Assembly (NCBI GenBank): GCA_934574045.1
Contig: CAKTMK010000005.1
Coordinates: 15,470 to 79,469 of the forward strand
Origin: an uncultured Oscillibacter sp.
GTDB lineage: Bacteria > Bacillota > Clostridia > Oscillospirales > Oscillospiraceae
Length of the DNA: 64,000 nucleotides
Direction: 5' to 3'
Below the pieces are notes generated by a model, which searched no databases, had not been told where the DNA came from, and worked only from the letters and a program-made list of their open reading frames with translations. This document shows, in pieces, positions 32,873 to 42,758 of this stretch. Numbering within the stretch: the first letter of the stretch is position 1; each line of letters starts with the position of its first letter. The position numbers and the translations under genes are program-made.

Positions 32873-33484
32873 TCACTCCGCGGCGGACGGACTGTCCGTC
32901 TCCGCCGCGCCGTCCGGGTCCACGATCTCGCCGTTGTCGCCCAGACGCATCTGTCCCGCGCCGCCGAAGTCCGGCAGCTCCGGAAGGTCCTCCAGCGACT
33001 GGAGGTGGAACGAGCGCAGGAACGTCCGGGTCGTGCGGTACAGCCGGGGCCGGCCCGGCACCTGAAGCCGCCCGCATTCCTCGATCAGCTTCCGGTCCAG
33101 CAGCAGCCCCATCGTATAGGAGCTGTCCACGCCCCGGATCTGGTCCACATACGCCCGGGTGGTGGGCTGGTAATAGGCGATGATGGTCAGCACCTCCAGC
33201 GCGGGCTGGCTGAGCCGGGCAGGCTTGCGGATCTCAAAGGCCCGGCGGACCGCGTCCGCGTAGTCCGGCGCGGAGCAGAGCTGCCACGTGTCCTCCACCC
33301 GCACCAGCCGGACGCCTCTGCGGTCGTAGGCATAATGGTCCATCAGCTTTTGCAGTACCTGCTCCGCTGCGGGGCGGTCAATGTCCAGCGCCACGCAGAT
33401 GCGCTCGGTCTGGATCGGGTCGCCGGAGGCGAACAGGATCGCCTCCACCGCCGACTCGATCTCCTTGAATTCCATACTCTCCAT
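32873..33484 (-). CDS. scpB: Segregation and condensation protein B
   Basis: 203 aa, winged-helix kleisin partner of the Smc-ScpAB condensin. MEFKEIESAVEAILFASGDPI and KPARLSQPALEVLTIIAYYQP are signature motifs; ALxIIAYxQP is the most conserved. The C-terminus is an acidic extension. It is 9 bp after scpA. Confidence 0.96.
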   Translation of the reverse strand: MESMEFKEIESAVEAILFASGDPIQTERICVALDIDRPAAEQVLQKLMDHYAYDRRGVRLVRVEDTWQLCSAPDYADAVRRAFEIRKPARLSQPALEVLTIIAYYQPTTRAYVDQIRGVDSSYTMGLLLDRKLIEECGRLQVPGRPRLYRTTRTFLRSFHLQSLEDLPELPDFGGAGQMRLGDNGEIVDPDGAAETDSPSAAE

Positions 33485-33493
33485 GTTCGTTCC

Positions 33494-34279
33494 TTACAGC
33501 TTCAGATTTTCCGGAAGCTCCTGCTCCTGCTTCACGGTGCAGTCCGTCTCGGACCCGGCCAGCCGGATGATGCGCGCGCGGCACAGCTCCAGTACCGCAA
33601 GGAAAGTGGCCACCACCTCGCTGCGGGTCCGGCTGCCCCGGAACAGCAGCAGGAACCGGGTGATCCCGCCGCTTTTGAGCCGCTGGACGATCTCCCGCGC
33701 CTTGCTCTCCACCGGGTACGGCTCGTGCTGCACGATCCCGGCAAAGGCCGTCCGCGGCGGCGGCAGCGCCCGCTGCGCCCGTTCCCGGATCTCCGCCATG
33801 GCAAGGATCAGGTCTCCCGGCTCCTGATCGTATTCATAGATCTTTCCCCGCTCCACCGGCTCCGGCGGGCGGGTGACGATGCTGCGGCCGAACTCGCCCA
33901 GCGGCTCCAGCCGCTTCGCGGCGCGCTTGACCACGCCGTAGCTCTCGCCCCGGCGGCGCTCCTCCAGCGACTGAATCAGGGCGTCCATCTCGCCCTTTGC
34001 CTCCTCGTCCTCGATGGATAAAAGCATCCGGGTCTTGAGATAGATCAGGTGGGACGCCATGGCCACGAACTCGCTGGCCACCTCAAGGTCCATCTGCTTG
34101 CGGGCCTCCAGCCACTGGAGGTACTGGTCGCAGATCAGCGCGATGGAGATATTCTGAATTTCCAGTTTATTCTTTCCAAGAAGGAACAGGATCAGATCCA
34201 GCGGGCCTTCAAAGTCCTGCATCTCATCCTGCGCCTTGGCACGGACCACCTTTTCCAGCTTGAATACAGGACTGTCCAA
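33494..34279 (-). CDS. scpA: Segregation and condensation protein A
   Basis: 261 aa kleisin subunit. FEGPLDLILFLLGKNKLEIQN and FVAMASHLIYLKTRMLL are typical N-terminal helical motifs, and the C-terminal winged helix (FLLLFRGSRTRSEVVATFLA) binds the Smc head. The start is TTG with gaggtg about 8 nt upstream. Acts in chromosome compaction and segregation with Smc, whose gene is not in this window. Confidence 0.96.
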   Translation of the reverse strand: MDSPVFKLEKVVRAKAQDEMQDFEGPLDLILFLLGKNKLEIQNISIALICDQYLQWLEARKQMDLEVASEFVAMASHLIYLKTRMLLSIEDEEAKGEMDALIQSLEERRRGESYGVVKRAAKRLEPLGEFGRSIVTRPPEPVERGKIYEYDQEPGDLILAMAEIRERAQRALPPPRTAFAGIVQHEPYPVESKAREIVQRLKSGGITRFLLLFRGSRTRSEVVATFLAVLELCRARIIRLAGSETDCTVKQEQELPENLKL

Positions 34280-34291
34280 ATACGGTTCACC

Positions 34292-34948
34292 TCAATAGAC
34301 CAGGTTTATCATCACGCCGTACACCGCGGCGATGCCGCGGTTGATGACGCCGCTGCCCACATCGGCAAAGGACATCAGCAGCAAAAGGAGCATCCCGTAC
34401 CGCTCATAGCGCATCAGGGCGAAATACGTCCGGTCCGGCAGCAGGCCGCCCAGCACCTTGGCCCCGTCCAGCGGCGGGATGGGCAGCAGATTGAAAAGCC
34501 CCAGCCCGATGGACAGGATGGCCGTCAGGTGCAGGAAGTTATAAATGCCGTTCCACACCGGCGTGTAATCGGCGTAAAGGTATATTCCCTTACTGATAAG
34601 GACGAGGGAAAAGGCCAGCATGAAGTTGGATACCGGCCCCGCCAGCGCGGTGAGGGCCATGCCCTTTTTCGGGTCCTTGAAATACCGCGGGTCCACCGGA
34701 ACGGGCTTGGCCCAGCCGAAGCCCACCGTGAACATCATCAAAAGGCCCAGCCAATCGATGTGGCGCAGTGGGTTGAGGGACAGGCGGTCCATGCTCTTGG
34801 CCGTCGGGTCCCCCAGAGACAGCGCCGCCAGCCCGTGGCACAGCTCGTGGACCGTCAGGCACAGCAGAACGGCGGCGACGCGGGCCGCCGCATCCAGCAG
34901 AGACGAAACGTCCATCTGCCGGAACATCGCTTCCAGATAATGCAGCAA
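34292..34948 (-). CDS. Site-2 protease family (M50) membrane metalloprotease
   Basis: 218 aa. HExxH is seen in VHELCHGLAALSLGDPTAK, and the second zinc motif NLLPIPPLDGAKVLGGLLP near residue 155-170. Five or six hydrophobic segments fit an intramembrane protease of the YwhC/SpoIVFB-like group. The TTG start is preferred to an ATG seven codons later because aaggag lies 6 nt before it. From general knowledge, it precedes scpA in many Firmicutes. Substrate unknown. Confidence 0.88.
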   Translation of the reverse strand: MLHYLEAMFRQMDVSSLLDAAARVAAVLLCLTVHELCHGLAALSLGDPTAKSMDRLSLNPLRHIDWLGLLMMFTVGFGWAKPVPVDPRYFKDPKKGMALTALAGPVSNFMLAFSLVLISKGIYLYADYTPVWNGIYNFLHLTAILSIGLGLFNLLPIPPLDGAKVLGGLLPDRTYFALMRYERYGMLLLLLMSFADVGSGVINRGIAAVYGVMINLVY

Positions 34949-34989
34949 AGCAAACTCCTTACACAGTCACAGAATCAGGGTATTTTTTA

Positions 34990-35018
34990 ATTATACCATT
35001 TTCCCCGCCGCAATTCAA
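34990..35018 (-). promoter_or_regulatory. Sigma-A promoter of the M50-scpAB-ytfIJ-dac operon
   Basis: TTGAAT (35013-35018), 17-bp spacer ending TGG, TATAAT (34990-34995), an extended perfect -10. It lies between the addA stop and the M50 gene. Confidence 0.88.
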
Positions 35019-35034
35019 TACGGGAAAATCGCAC

Positions 35035-38000
35035 TCACAACTCCACGGTCTCCCCCGGCGTCAGGAAATACAGCACCCGGCGGACCACCGGCTTTTCCAG
35101 CACCCGCTCCAGCGCCGCGCTGTACGCCTCCATCTGGGGGCGGTAATGCTCCGCCCGGAGGGCGGTCTCGCCGCCGGACACGCGGTCGGTCTTGAAGTCC
35201 ACCACCACAAGGCCGTCCCCCGTTTCAAAGCAGCAGTCCACCACGCCCTGAAGCAGCACCTGATCGTCCTGCGCGGCGGGGTCCAGCCCGGACGCGGGGA
35301 TCAGGACGGTAAAGGGATACTCCCGCAGGACGTTTTTCCCGGAGCGGATCTCCGCCGCCAGCGGCGAGCGCAGCAGCGTCTCGAGCTGGGCGATGTCCAC
35401 GCTGTCCGCCTGCTCCGGCGTCAGCAGCCGCTTCTCCCGCAGCGCGGCCAGCTGTCCGGCGGCGTCCATGTCCGAAAAGTCCAGATATTGCAGGGCAAGG
35501 TGGACCGCCGTGCCCCGCTCCGCGGGCGTCAGGCCCCGGCGCTCCTGTCGGAAGCGGGGCTGCTCCAGCGGGTGCAGCGCAGGCGGACGGGGCGCGTTCT
35601 CCGCCGCCTCGTCGTCCTTCTCCCGGCCCTTGAGCTGGGTGGCCGTCCGCTTGGCCGGGAGATGGGTCGCCGCCGTGTAGGGATATTCCAGCTCCAGAAA
35701 GCGCAGGTCTGCCGTCTGCCCGTCCCGGGGCGCGTGCAGCGGCTGGATCGTTCCGCCCACCGGCTGAAGCTCCTCACTGTCGTGGATGAAGATCTGCCAC
35801 GGCGTTTCGTCCCCGCCGTTCAGCTTCTCCGGCTCCACACCCGCCAGATCCCGCAGCGGCTCGGCCTCCGGACGGCACAAAAGCGGCAGCAGCAGCCACT
35901 CGCCGTAGCTCCGGCAGCCCGCCGCCGTCTCCGGCGGGACCGGACAGGCCGCAAGGCTCGTCAGCTTTTTCAGCGCGTTCTCCGCGCTGTAAAGGCTGTG
36001 GATCAAAATCAGCTTTTCCTTGGGACGGGTCATGGCCACGTAGAGGATGCGCTGCTCCTCCGACTGATTCTCCCGGCGGAGCCGGTCCTCAACGGCCCGG
36101 CGGGCCATGGTGGGATAGTGGATGCGCCGCTCCAGATCCACCCGGCGGGGGCCTAGTCCCAGCTCTGGGTGGACCAGCACCGGCGAGTCGAAGTCCATCC
36201 GGGAAAAGGCCCGGTCCAGATCGCACAGCAGCACGATGGGAAATTCCAGTCCCTTGGAGCGGTGGACGCTCATGAGCTGCACGCCGCCGCTCTCCTGCCT
36301 GCCGCCCGCAGCGGGGGCCTGTCCGCTGTCGATCAGCCGCTGGAGCCGGCTGAGGAACAGGAACAGTCCACGGCAGCCGCCAGCCTCCAGCTTCTCCGCC
36401 AGCTCCGTCAGGGCGATCAGGTTTTCCTTGCGCTCCCGGCCCCGGTCCATCGCGCCGAATATGCCCAGCACGTTCAGCTCGTTGTAAACGCGCCAGAGCA
36501 GCCGATCCACGCTCATGTCCCGCGCCAGCAGGCGCAGGCGCTCCAGCGTCTCCAGAAACCCGCGGCAGTCCCCGCCGCCGTCTGCCGTCACCGCGGTGTA
36601 AAAGTCCCCGTCCGCGGTCCCGGCCCGCACCCGCGCCAGCCGGTCTGGCGTGAAGCCGAACAGGGGCGAGCGCAGCACGGCGATCAGCGGCACATCCTGC
36701 CGGGGATTGTCGATCACGTGCAGCAGGCTCAAAACGGTGGAGACCTCCATGGAGGAGAAGTAGTCCCCCTGCTCCTGAAAGGAACAGGGCACGCCCCGCT
36801 CCTCCAGCGCCGCCGCGAACACCTCCGCGCGGCTCCCCGGCGAGCGCATCAGGAGCACGATGTCCTCCGGGCGGCAGGGCCGCAGCACGCCGTCCTCCCC
36901 CGTGACGGGAAAACCCTCGTCCAGCAGGGCGCGGATGCGCGCGGCGGCAAAGCGGGCCTCCGCCACCACCTTCTTCACCGGACGCTCCAGCTCCGCCGAC
37001 CGCCGGTGGGCGCAGATGAGGTGATACTCCACGGCGCAATCCGCCCGCTCCGGGTAATAGGCCGCACCAAAGTGGAGCTTTTCGTCCTCGCCGTACTCCA
37101 TCTCCCCCAGCTCCGGTGACATGATGTTCTCAAACACGAAATTGGCCGCGTTGAGGATCTCCCGCCGGGAGCGGAAGTTCTGAGAGAGCAGGATCTTGCG
37201 CGCCTCACCCTCCGCCGCCTCGCCGCAGGGACGGTACGAAAGGTATTTGCGCAGGAAAATGGTGGGGTCCGCCAGACGGAAGCGGTAGATAGACTGCTTC
37301 ACGTCGCCCACGGTGAACAGGTTCTTCCCCTCCCGGGAGACCGCCTGAAAAATGTGGTTCTGGACCTCGTTGGTGTCCTGATACTCGTCCACCAGGATCT
37401 CCCGGTAACGGGCGGACACCTGACGGCCAAGCTCCGTGGGCGCGCCGTCCTCCCCGGTCAGCAGCGTCAACGCCAGATGCTCCTGATCGGAGAAATCCGC
37501 CGCGTTGAGCCGCAGCTTCTCCTCCCGGTACCGGCGGGAGAACTCTCCCGTCAGCGCCAGCAGTGCCTCCATAGCCGGGGCCACGGCCCGCAGATCCTCC
37601 ATGGCTTCCGCGCCGGTGACTGACAGGAGCGTCCGCAGCTTCTTCACGTCCGCTTTGCACCCGTCCCACAGCGTTTTGAGCCGCAGGACCTCCGGATCGT
37701 CCTTACGGCCCTTGGGCGTGGTCAGGCGGGGAAAGCTCACCGTCTCAGCCATCCGGCCCGCCTCGTCCCAGTCCCGGCCCGCCGCTTCGGCCAGCGCGTC
37801 CAGCGAGTCCGCCGCCGCCAGCAGCTTTTCGCCGTATCCGGCATAGAGCGCCGGATCGCCGGCCGTTCCCTCCGCCGCTGCGCGGAAAATTTTCGACCAC
37901 GACGCGGCCTGCCGCTCCACGCCGGTCCGCAGCCCGGCGGCATAGGGCGTCTGATCGAAGGTATCCGGCAGAGCGGCCCACTTTGCCCGGTTTTCGTCCA

Positions 38001-38598
38001 GCCAGCGGTCCGGATAGGCGTGGCTCTGGAGCTTTCCGTGGACCTCCAGCACCAGCGCGGCCAGCGCCCCGTCGTCCCGTCCGGCGCCCAGCGTGTCCGC
38101 CAGCAGCCGTCCGCCGGGATCTGCGTCGATGCCCTCGTAAAAGTCCTCCAGCGTCCGGTCCAGCACCCGGGCGCGCAGCAGTCCCGCTTCGCCCTCGTCC
38201 AGCACGCGGAAGTCCGGCGTCAGGCAGCGGCGCTCCCCGTCCCGGGCCAGAAGATGGACGTTTTCCCGAAGCAGCGCCGTGCAGAACGAGTCCACGGTCT
38301 TGATGTCCGCCTGATAGACCCGCATGAGCTGACTGCGCAGGCGCCGGTCGCCCGGCTCCTCCGCGATGCGGCGGCTCAGCTCCGAGGCAATGCGCCCCCG
38401 CAGCTCTGCCGCCGCGGCCTTGGTATAGGTGATGATGAGGAAATCGTCGATGTTGCAGCCGTCCTCCCGGATGCTGCGGAACAGGCGCTCCACCAGCACC
38501 TTCGTCTTGCCGGACCCGGCCGCCGCCGAGACGAGAAGGCTCCCGCCCCGGTCCTCCACCGCCGCCTGCTGGGCGGGCGTCAACTGCACCTTACCCAC
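35035..38598 (-). CDS. addA: ATP-dependent helicase/nuclease subunit A
   Basis: 1187 aa UvrD-type helicase and RecB-type nuclease subunit of AddAB, which resects double-strand breaks for RecA. VSAAAGSGKTKVLVERL is Walker A (near residue 25), DEYQDTNEVQ the UvrD Walker B region, and VVVDFKTDRV near the C-terminus is the nuclease motif. The start is GTG with ggagga 7 nt upstream and overlaps addB by 8 bp. No terminator is obvious after it. Confidence 0.96.
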   Translation of the reverse strand: MGKVQLTPAQQAAVEDRGGSLLVSAAAGSGKTKVLVERLFRSIREDGCNIDDFLIITYTKAAAAELRGRIASELSRRIAEEPGDRRLRSQLMRVYQADIKTVDSFCTALLRENVHLLARDGERRCLTPDFRVLDEGEAGLLRARVLDRTLEDFYEGIDADPGGRLLADTLGAGRDDGALAALVLEVHGKLQSHAYPDRWLDENRAKWAALPDTFDQTPYAAGLRTGVERQAASWSKIFRAAAEGTAGDPALYAGYGEKLLAAADSLDALAEAAGRDWDEAGRMAETVSFPRLTTPKGRKDDPEVLRLKTLWDGCKADVKKLRTLLSVTGAEAMEDLRAVAPAMEALLALTGEFSRRYREEKLRLNAADFSDQEHLALTLLTGEDGAPTELGRQVSARYREILVDEYQDTNEVQNHIFQAVSREGKNLFTVGDVKQSIYRFRLADPTIFLRKYLSYRPCGEAAEGEARKILLSQNFRSRREILNAANFVFENIMSPELGEMEYGEDEKLHFGAAYYPERADCAVEYHLICAHRRSAELERPVKKVVAEARFAAARIRALLDEGFPVTGEDGVLRPCRPEDIVLLMRSPGSRAEVFAAALEERGVPCSFQEQGDYFSSMEVSTVLSLLHVIDNPRQDVPLIAVLRSPLFGFTPDRLARVRAGTADGDFYTAVTADGGGDCRGFLETLERLRLLARDMSVDRLLWRVYNELNVLGIFGAMDRGRERKENLIALTELAEKLEAGGCRGLFLFLSRLQRLIDSGQAPAAGGRQESGGVQLMSVHRSKGLEFPIVLLCDLDRAFSRMDFDSPVLVHPELGLGPRRVDLERRIHYPTMARRAVEDRLRRENQSEEQRILYVAMTRPKEKLILIHSLYSAENALKKLTSLAACPVPPETAAGCRSYGEWLLLPLLCRPEAEPLRDLAGVEPEKLNGGDETPWQIFIHDSEELQPVGGTIQPLHAPRDGQTADLRFLELEYPYTAATHLPAKRTATQLKGREKDDEAAENAPRPPALHPLEQPRFRQERRGLTPAERGTAVHLALQYLDFSDMDAAGQLAALREKRLLTPEQADSVDIAQLETLLRSPLAAEIRSGKNVLREYPFTVLIPASGLDPAAQDDQVLLQGVVDCCFETGDGLVVVDFKTDRVSGGETALRAEHYRPQMEAYSAALERVLEKPVVRRVLYFLTPGETVEL

Positions 38599-41500
38599 GT
38601 TTGTCCTCCTCTCCCAGCTCCTGCCAGAACTCCGCCGCCGTCACCTTTCGGATATAGCGCAGCCGGTCGCCGCCCCGCCCGTCCTCAAAGTGGCAGGCGG
38701 CGGCCCAGTCGCAGAACTGACACACGCTGTCGCTCTCGTCATGGCAGCAGGGGTCCGCGTCGATCACGCCGCCGCGCACCTCTCCAGCAATGTCCTCCAG
38801 CAGCCGCTCCACGTACCGGCCCAGCCGGCCCAGCTGCTCCGCGCTGGCAAGGCTGCCCACCAGTCCGCCCTCCCGGTTTACCCGCAGAGGGAGATACTTC
38901 GGCTCCGTCAGCGCGTCGTGCTCCATCGCCTGCAAAACCTCCGGCTGGTCCAGCACCAGACCGCTGCGGCGCAGCGCCTTGGCCCGCTCCTGCGCCAGCT
39001 TCTCCGGCGTGATGTTCCGCTCCTCCGCCAGAATATCGTCCCGGGCCGGGAGATACAGCACCCCGGCGGGGACCACCTCCCGGCCGAAATACGCGCCGCC
39101 CTGCCGTTCCAGCGTGAAGAGATACAGCAGCATCTGGATGTCCAGCCCCATGCGGACCTCCGCCAGATCGAAGCTCTTTTTGCCGGTTTTGTAGTCCACC
39201 ACCCGCAGATAGAGCTTTTCGTCCCGGATCCAGCCGTCCACCCGGTCTACCTTCCCGTTGACGCTCAGCTCCCCCTCCGGGCCGAGAACTGTAATGGCCG
39301 GGATCTTCCCGCCGTCTCCAAAGGAAAGCTCGAACTCCACTGGCACAAAGTCCGACTGCGCCAGCTCCCGCGCCGTCTCCTCCACCACGGCGCAGGCCGT
39401 GGTCCGCAGCCGGGAAAAGAGGTAGCGGAACCGGGCCGGGCGGTCCTGAAAGTTGGGGAGCTGGCGCTGCTCGTACTCCTTCATGAACCGGTCCGTCAGC
39501 TCGTGAAGCTCTTTAACGGAAACGTCCTTGAAGCTCTTTCCCTTTACAGTTTCCGCCGCCACGTGCTCTAGAATATCGTGCAGGAACGTGCCGATCTGGG
39601 GCGCGTCCAGCGCGGCGGTCTCCCGCCGGCGGGCCTTCAGGCCGTACTGCATGAAGTACGCAAAGTGGCACTGGCGCAGCCGCTCCAGCCGGGAGGCGGA
39701 CATGCTCAGCCGGTCGCCGTACAGCGCCCGCACCGCCGGGGCGGAGAGCCGTCCCCGGCCCATGGCCGCCGCCCGCTCCATCGCCGCCAGCAGCGGCTGC
39801 TGCTCCGGCCGCCCGGCAAACCAGCGCCAAACCGGGCCGTCCGGATCTTGCCCTGCTTCTTCCAACGCGGGCGCAATGGCTGTCAGGCGGTATTCCTTGT
39901 CGGCACTTTCCCGCATCAGGCGGTTTTTTGAAAACAGCTTCAGCAGCCGCTCCACCACGAACGCCGGACGGAGCTGCCCGCCGCCCGCGTCGGAAACGGG
40001 ATAGCTGACCGTCAGCCCCACGGTGGGCTGGGCCAGCGCGGCGTAAAGGTTCTGCAGCTCCACGTTGAACTGCTCCCCGCCGCTGGGCGCCAGCCTCACG
40101 CCGCGGATGGCCAGCTCCTCCCGGTCGTCCTCGTTCAGGACGCCGCCGCCCTGCGCCACGGCGGGAAGCACATGGTCGTTGGCCCCCAGCAGGAACAGGT
40201 ACTTGGCCGTGTGGCGGTCGTTCCGGGTGATCTCACTGGCGGAGACCTGATCCAGCGCGGGCGGGATGGTCCCCACGCTGTACTGCGTCAGCAGCAGCCG
40301 GAACAGGCGTGAAAAGGTCTCCGCGTCCATCGGCTCGCCGCCCAGGATCTCCACGAACTGGTCCAGCACGCCGCACAGGATGCCCCAGAGCTGGCCGGTC
40401 TCCTCCGCCTCCTGAAGCCGGTCCTGCGCGCCCAGCGCCCGCATCTGCTCCTCCAGCGCGCTTTGAAGCCCCAGCGTTTCCATATAACTGTAAAGCGCAT
40501 TCACTTGTTCCTCCGCAGTCTGCGCGGCTTTCAACCCGTCCGCAAGCAGCTTGAGCGGCTCCCGGACGCGGCGGCGCAGCCCGTTCAGCTCCGCCAGCTC
40601 TGCGGTCCGCGCGTCGGTCCACGGTGCGCCGTACCCACCGGGGTTGGCGGTCCAGTCCGCGTCCCGGGTCCAGAGCGAGCCGTGGATCTCCCACGTGAGC
40701 ACGTAGTTTTCCAGCGCGTCGCACTCCGCCATGCTCAGCCCGGCCAGTCCCGTTTTCAGACAGCGGAACACGTCCTCATACTCGAACCCGCCGGTCACGG
40801 CATCCAGCGCCCCGGTGAGCAGCGAGAGCACCGGCTTTTCCAGAATGTCGCTGCGGCGGCTGAGATACACCGGCACGCCGTACCGCTCAAACACGTTTTC
40901 GATGATGGAGCCGTAGTCTTTCATGTTCCGCGCGGCCACCGTGATGTCCCGGAAGCGGCACTTTCCCGTTTTTACCAGCCGCACGATATCGGCGGCGGTC
41001 TGCTCCACCTCGCTGAAAAGGCCGTCCGCCTCCCGAACGCGGACGGCGTCCGTCTCCTCCGGCCACGTCTCGTCCCCGTCGAAAAACGCCCGCTCCACAA
41101 GGCCCAGCGGCGTTTCGTCCCGCGCGGTCACAAACTCCAGCTCGCACTTCTGCCCCGCCTCGACTGCCAGACGGCGCAGCAGCTCGCAGGTGCGGACGGA
41201 CGCCTCAAAGATCTCCGATCGGTTCCCCCGCTCGCCCAGAAGCGTCACCGTCACCGACGCGGCGCGGCGCAGCAGCACGGACAAAACCTTGCGCTCCAGC
41301 CCGTTGAAATAGGAAAACCCGTCCAGATAAACGTCCTTCCCGTCGACGTAGCCGGACTCCTCCAGCCGGTCCGCCAGCTTGCTCATCCGATCCCGGGCGT
41401 CCATGCCGGGGCGGCAGAGCCGGGCGGAAACGTCCGCGTAGATCAGCGCCAGATCCCGCAGCTTGTCACCCATACCGCCGGGGATGTCCTCCACCTGAGC

Positions 41501-41908
41501 GGTCAGCACCTCCGGAGACACGGCGTAGCTGGTCAGCTCGTCCAGCGCGCCCATGAGCTGTTCCAGAAAGGCGGCCCGCTGGCTGGGACGGCGGTAGACC
41601 TTCAGCACGGGGGAAAGCTCCGTCAGGGACCTTTGCAGCGTCAGCAGCTTTCCGCCAGCGTCCAGAGACACGTCCGCCGCCCCGCCGGTCACGGCCAGCA
41701 CCCGCGCCGCCAGACGGCGGAAGCTCAGCACCTCCGCGTGGCGGCTGGCGGTGTCTCCGCAGACGCGGCACAGATCCACCTCCGCCTGATGGGACGCGTG
41801 CTCCGGCACCAGCAGGATCTGCCGGGACGCGTCGCCCGTTTCTGCGATCCGGCGCAGGATGCGCTCCGATTTTCCGCTTTTTGCCCGGCCGATCAGGATG
41901 TTCAGCAT
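38591..41908 (-). CDS. addB: ATP-dependent nuclease subunit B
   Basis: 1105 aa. A P-loop GRAKSGKSERIL (about 7-18) starts the protein, and a RecB-type nuclease domain (YLRVVDYKTGKKSFDL) lies near the C-terminus. The four Fe-S cysteines are seen as RLRQCHFAYFM plus the C-terminal DSVCQFCDWAAACHFEDG. AddB recognises Chi-like sites and cuts one strand. Confidence 0.96.
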   Translation of the reverse strand: MLNILIGRAKSGKSERILRRIAETGDASRQILLVPEHASHQAEVDLCRVCGDTASRHAEVLSFRRLAARVLAVTGGAADVSLDAGGKLLTLQRSLTELSPVLKVYRRPSQRAAFLEQLMGALDELTSYAVSPEVLTAQVEDIPGGMGDKLRDLALIYADVSARLCRPGMDARDRMSKLADRLEESGYVDGKDVYLDGFSYFNGLERKVLSVLLRRAASVTVTLLGERGNRSEIFEASVRTCELLRRLAVEAGQKCELEFVTARDETPLGLVERAFFDGDETWPEETDAVRVREADGLFSEVEQTAADIVRLVKTGKCRFRDITVAARNMKDYGSIIENVFERYGVPVYLSRRSDILEKPVLSLLTGALDAVTGGFEYEDVFRCLKTGLAGLSMAECDALENYVLTWEIHGSLWTRDADWTANPGGYGAPWTDARTAELAELNGLRRRVREPLKLLADGLKAAQTAEEQVNALYSYMETLGLQSALEEQMRALGAQDRLQEAEETGQLWGILCGVLDQFVEILGGEPMDAETFSRLFRLLLTQYSVGTIPPALDQVSASEITRNDRHTAKYLFLLGANDHVLPAVAQGGGVLNEDDREELAIRGVRLAPSGGEQFNVELQNLYAALAQPTVGLTVSYPVSDAGGGQLRPAFVVERLLKLFSKNRLMRESADKEYRLTAIAPALEEAGQDPDGPVWRWFAGRPEQQPLLAAMERAAAMGRGRLSAPAVRALYGDRLSMSASRLERLRQCHFAYFMQYGLKARRRETAALDAPQIGTFLHDILEHVAAETVKGKSFKDVSVKELHELTDRFMKEYEQRQLPNFQDRPARFRYLFSRLRTTACAVVEETARELAQSDFVPVEFELSFGDGGKIPAITVLGPEGELSVNGKVDRVDGWIRDEKLYLRVVDYKTGKKSFDLAEVRMGLDIQMLLYLFTLERQGGAYFGREVVPAGVLYLPARDDILAEERNITPEKLAQERAKALRRSGLVLDQPEVLQAMEHDALTEPKYLPLRVNREGGLVGSLASAEQLGRLGRYVERLLEDIAGEVRGGVIDADPCCHDESDSVCQFCDWAAACHFEDGRGGDRLRYIRKVTAAEFWQELGEEDKRG

Positions 41909-41959
41909 GGCCGCTCCTCTCCCCGCGCCGTCTCCGGCGGCGGATGTCGTTTCCGTTCC

Positions 41960-41968
41960 ATTGTAGCA
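41960..41968 (-). promoter_or_regulatory. Extended -10 element before addB
   Basis: TGCTACAAT on the minus strand, 52 bp before the addB ATG. The -35 (tgttca at 17 bp) is poor, so promoter strength would rest on the extended -10. Confidence 0.6.
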
Positions 41969-41994
41969 CAGCGGCGGCGGAATGAACAGAAGAT

Positions 41995-42023
41995 TTGCAT
42001 TTTCCGCCGGAGCCTGCTACACT
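41995..42023 (+). promoter_or_regulatory. Sigma-A promoter of the DUF1643 gene
   Basis: TTGCAT (41995-42000), 17-bp spacer ending TGC, TACACT (42018-42023). Divergent from the addB promoter and about 30 bp before the start codon. Confidence 0.8.
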
Positions 42024-42054
42024 GGTGAAAACCGTCGAAAAGGAGCCTTCGCCC

Positions 42055-42666
42055 ATGCACATTCCAAGTTCCACCACCGGCCAGATCGAGGTCCTGCCCT
42101 TTGACGCGGCGCTGGAGGAGGCGCTGCGCCCCTCGCCGGACTATGACGTGGACCGCTGGCTGTACGTTCCAAACGTCTACTCCGAATACCGCTACATCCT
42201 CGGCACCCGGGGGACGCGCCCGTTGATCTGCGTCGGCATCAACCCCTCCACCGCCGCGCCGGACGCGCTGGATCCCACGCTCCAGTCCGCCCAGCGCATC
42301 GCTCTGAGCAACGGGTACGACAGCTTCCTCATGTTCAATGTCTACGCCCAGCGCGCCACCCGCCCGGACGATATGGAGCGGGAGTACAACCCGTTCCTCC
42401 ACGGAGAGAACTGCAAGGCCTTCGCCTATCTGCTCTCCCTAAGCCCCGCGCCCGCCGTGTGGGCCGCGTGGGGCAACATCATCGAAAAGCGTCCGTATCT
42501 GATGGACTGCCTGCGGGAGCTGGCGGAGCTGGGCCGGGGCGCGGGCGCCCGGTGGTTCACTGCCGGGCCGCCCCTCAAGTCCGGCCACCCGCACCATCCC
42601 CTCTACCTCCGGCGGGACACCGCCCTGCTTCCGTTCGACGTGGAGCAGTATCTCTCCCTGCGGTAA
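42055..42666 (+). CDS. DUF1643 domain protein
   Basis: 203 aa, soluble. RYILGTRGTRPLICVGINPS, DPTLQSAQRIA and DSFLMFNVYAQRATRP are the family's conserved blocks, with PHHPLYLRRD near the C-terminus. The fold and reaction are not established to my knowledge. The ATG at 42055 has aaaaggag 9 nt upstream; the frame opens earlier but within the promoter. It is monocistronic, with its own promoter and terminator. Confidence 0.85.
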   Translation: MHIPSSTTGQIEVLPFDAALEEALRPSPDYDVDRWLYVPNVYSEYRYILGTRGTRPLICVGINPSTAAPDALDPTLQSAQRIALSNGYDSFLMFNVYAQRATRPDDMEREYNPFLHGENCKAFAYLLSLSPAPAVWAAWGNIIEKRPYLMDCLRELAELGRGAGARWFTAGPPLKSGHPHHPLYLRRDTALLPFDVEQYLSLR

Positions 42667-42672
42667 GCGAAC

Positions 42673-42711
42673 AGCCGCCCCCTCCGTCTGTACGGAGCGG
42701 GGCGGCTTTTT
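42673..42711 (+). terminator. Rho-independent terminator of the DUF1643 gene
   Basis: Arms agccgcccc-ctccgt/acggag-c-ggggcggct with one bulge, then a T-run (ttttt). It separates this gene from the following small-protein operon. Confidence 0.88.
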
Positions 42712-42722
42712 CCGCGCTGAAA

Positions 42723-42758
42723 TTTTCGGCCCGCGGCACATTTTCGGCCCCGCGGACA
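42723..42758. repeat. Tandem 18-bp repeat over the small-protein operon promoter
   Basis: ttttcggcccgcggcaca (42723-42740) followed directly by ttttcggccccgcggaca (42741-42758): two copies differing by one shifted C. They overlap the -35/-10 region of the promoter. Confidence 0.6.
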
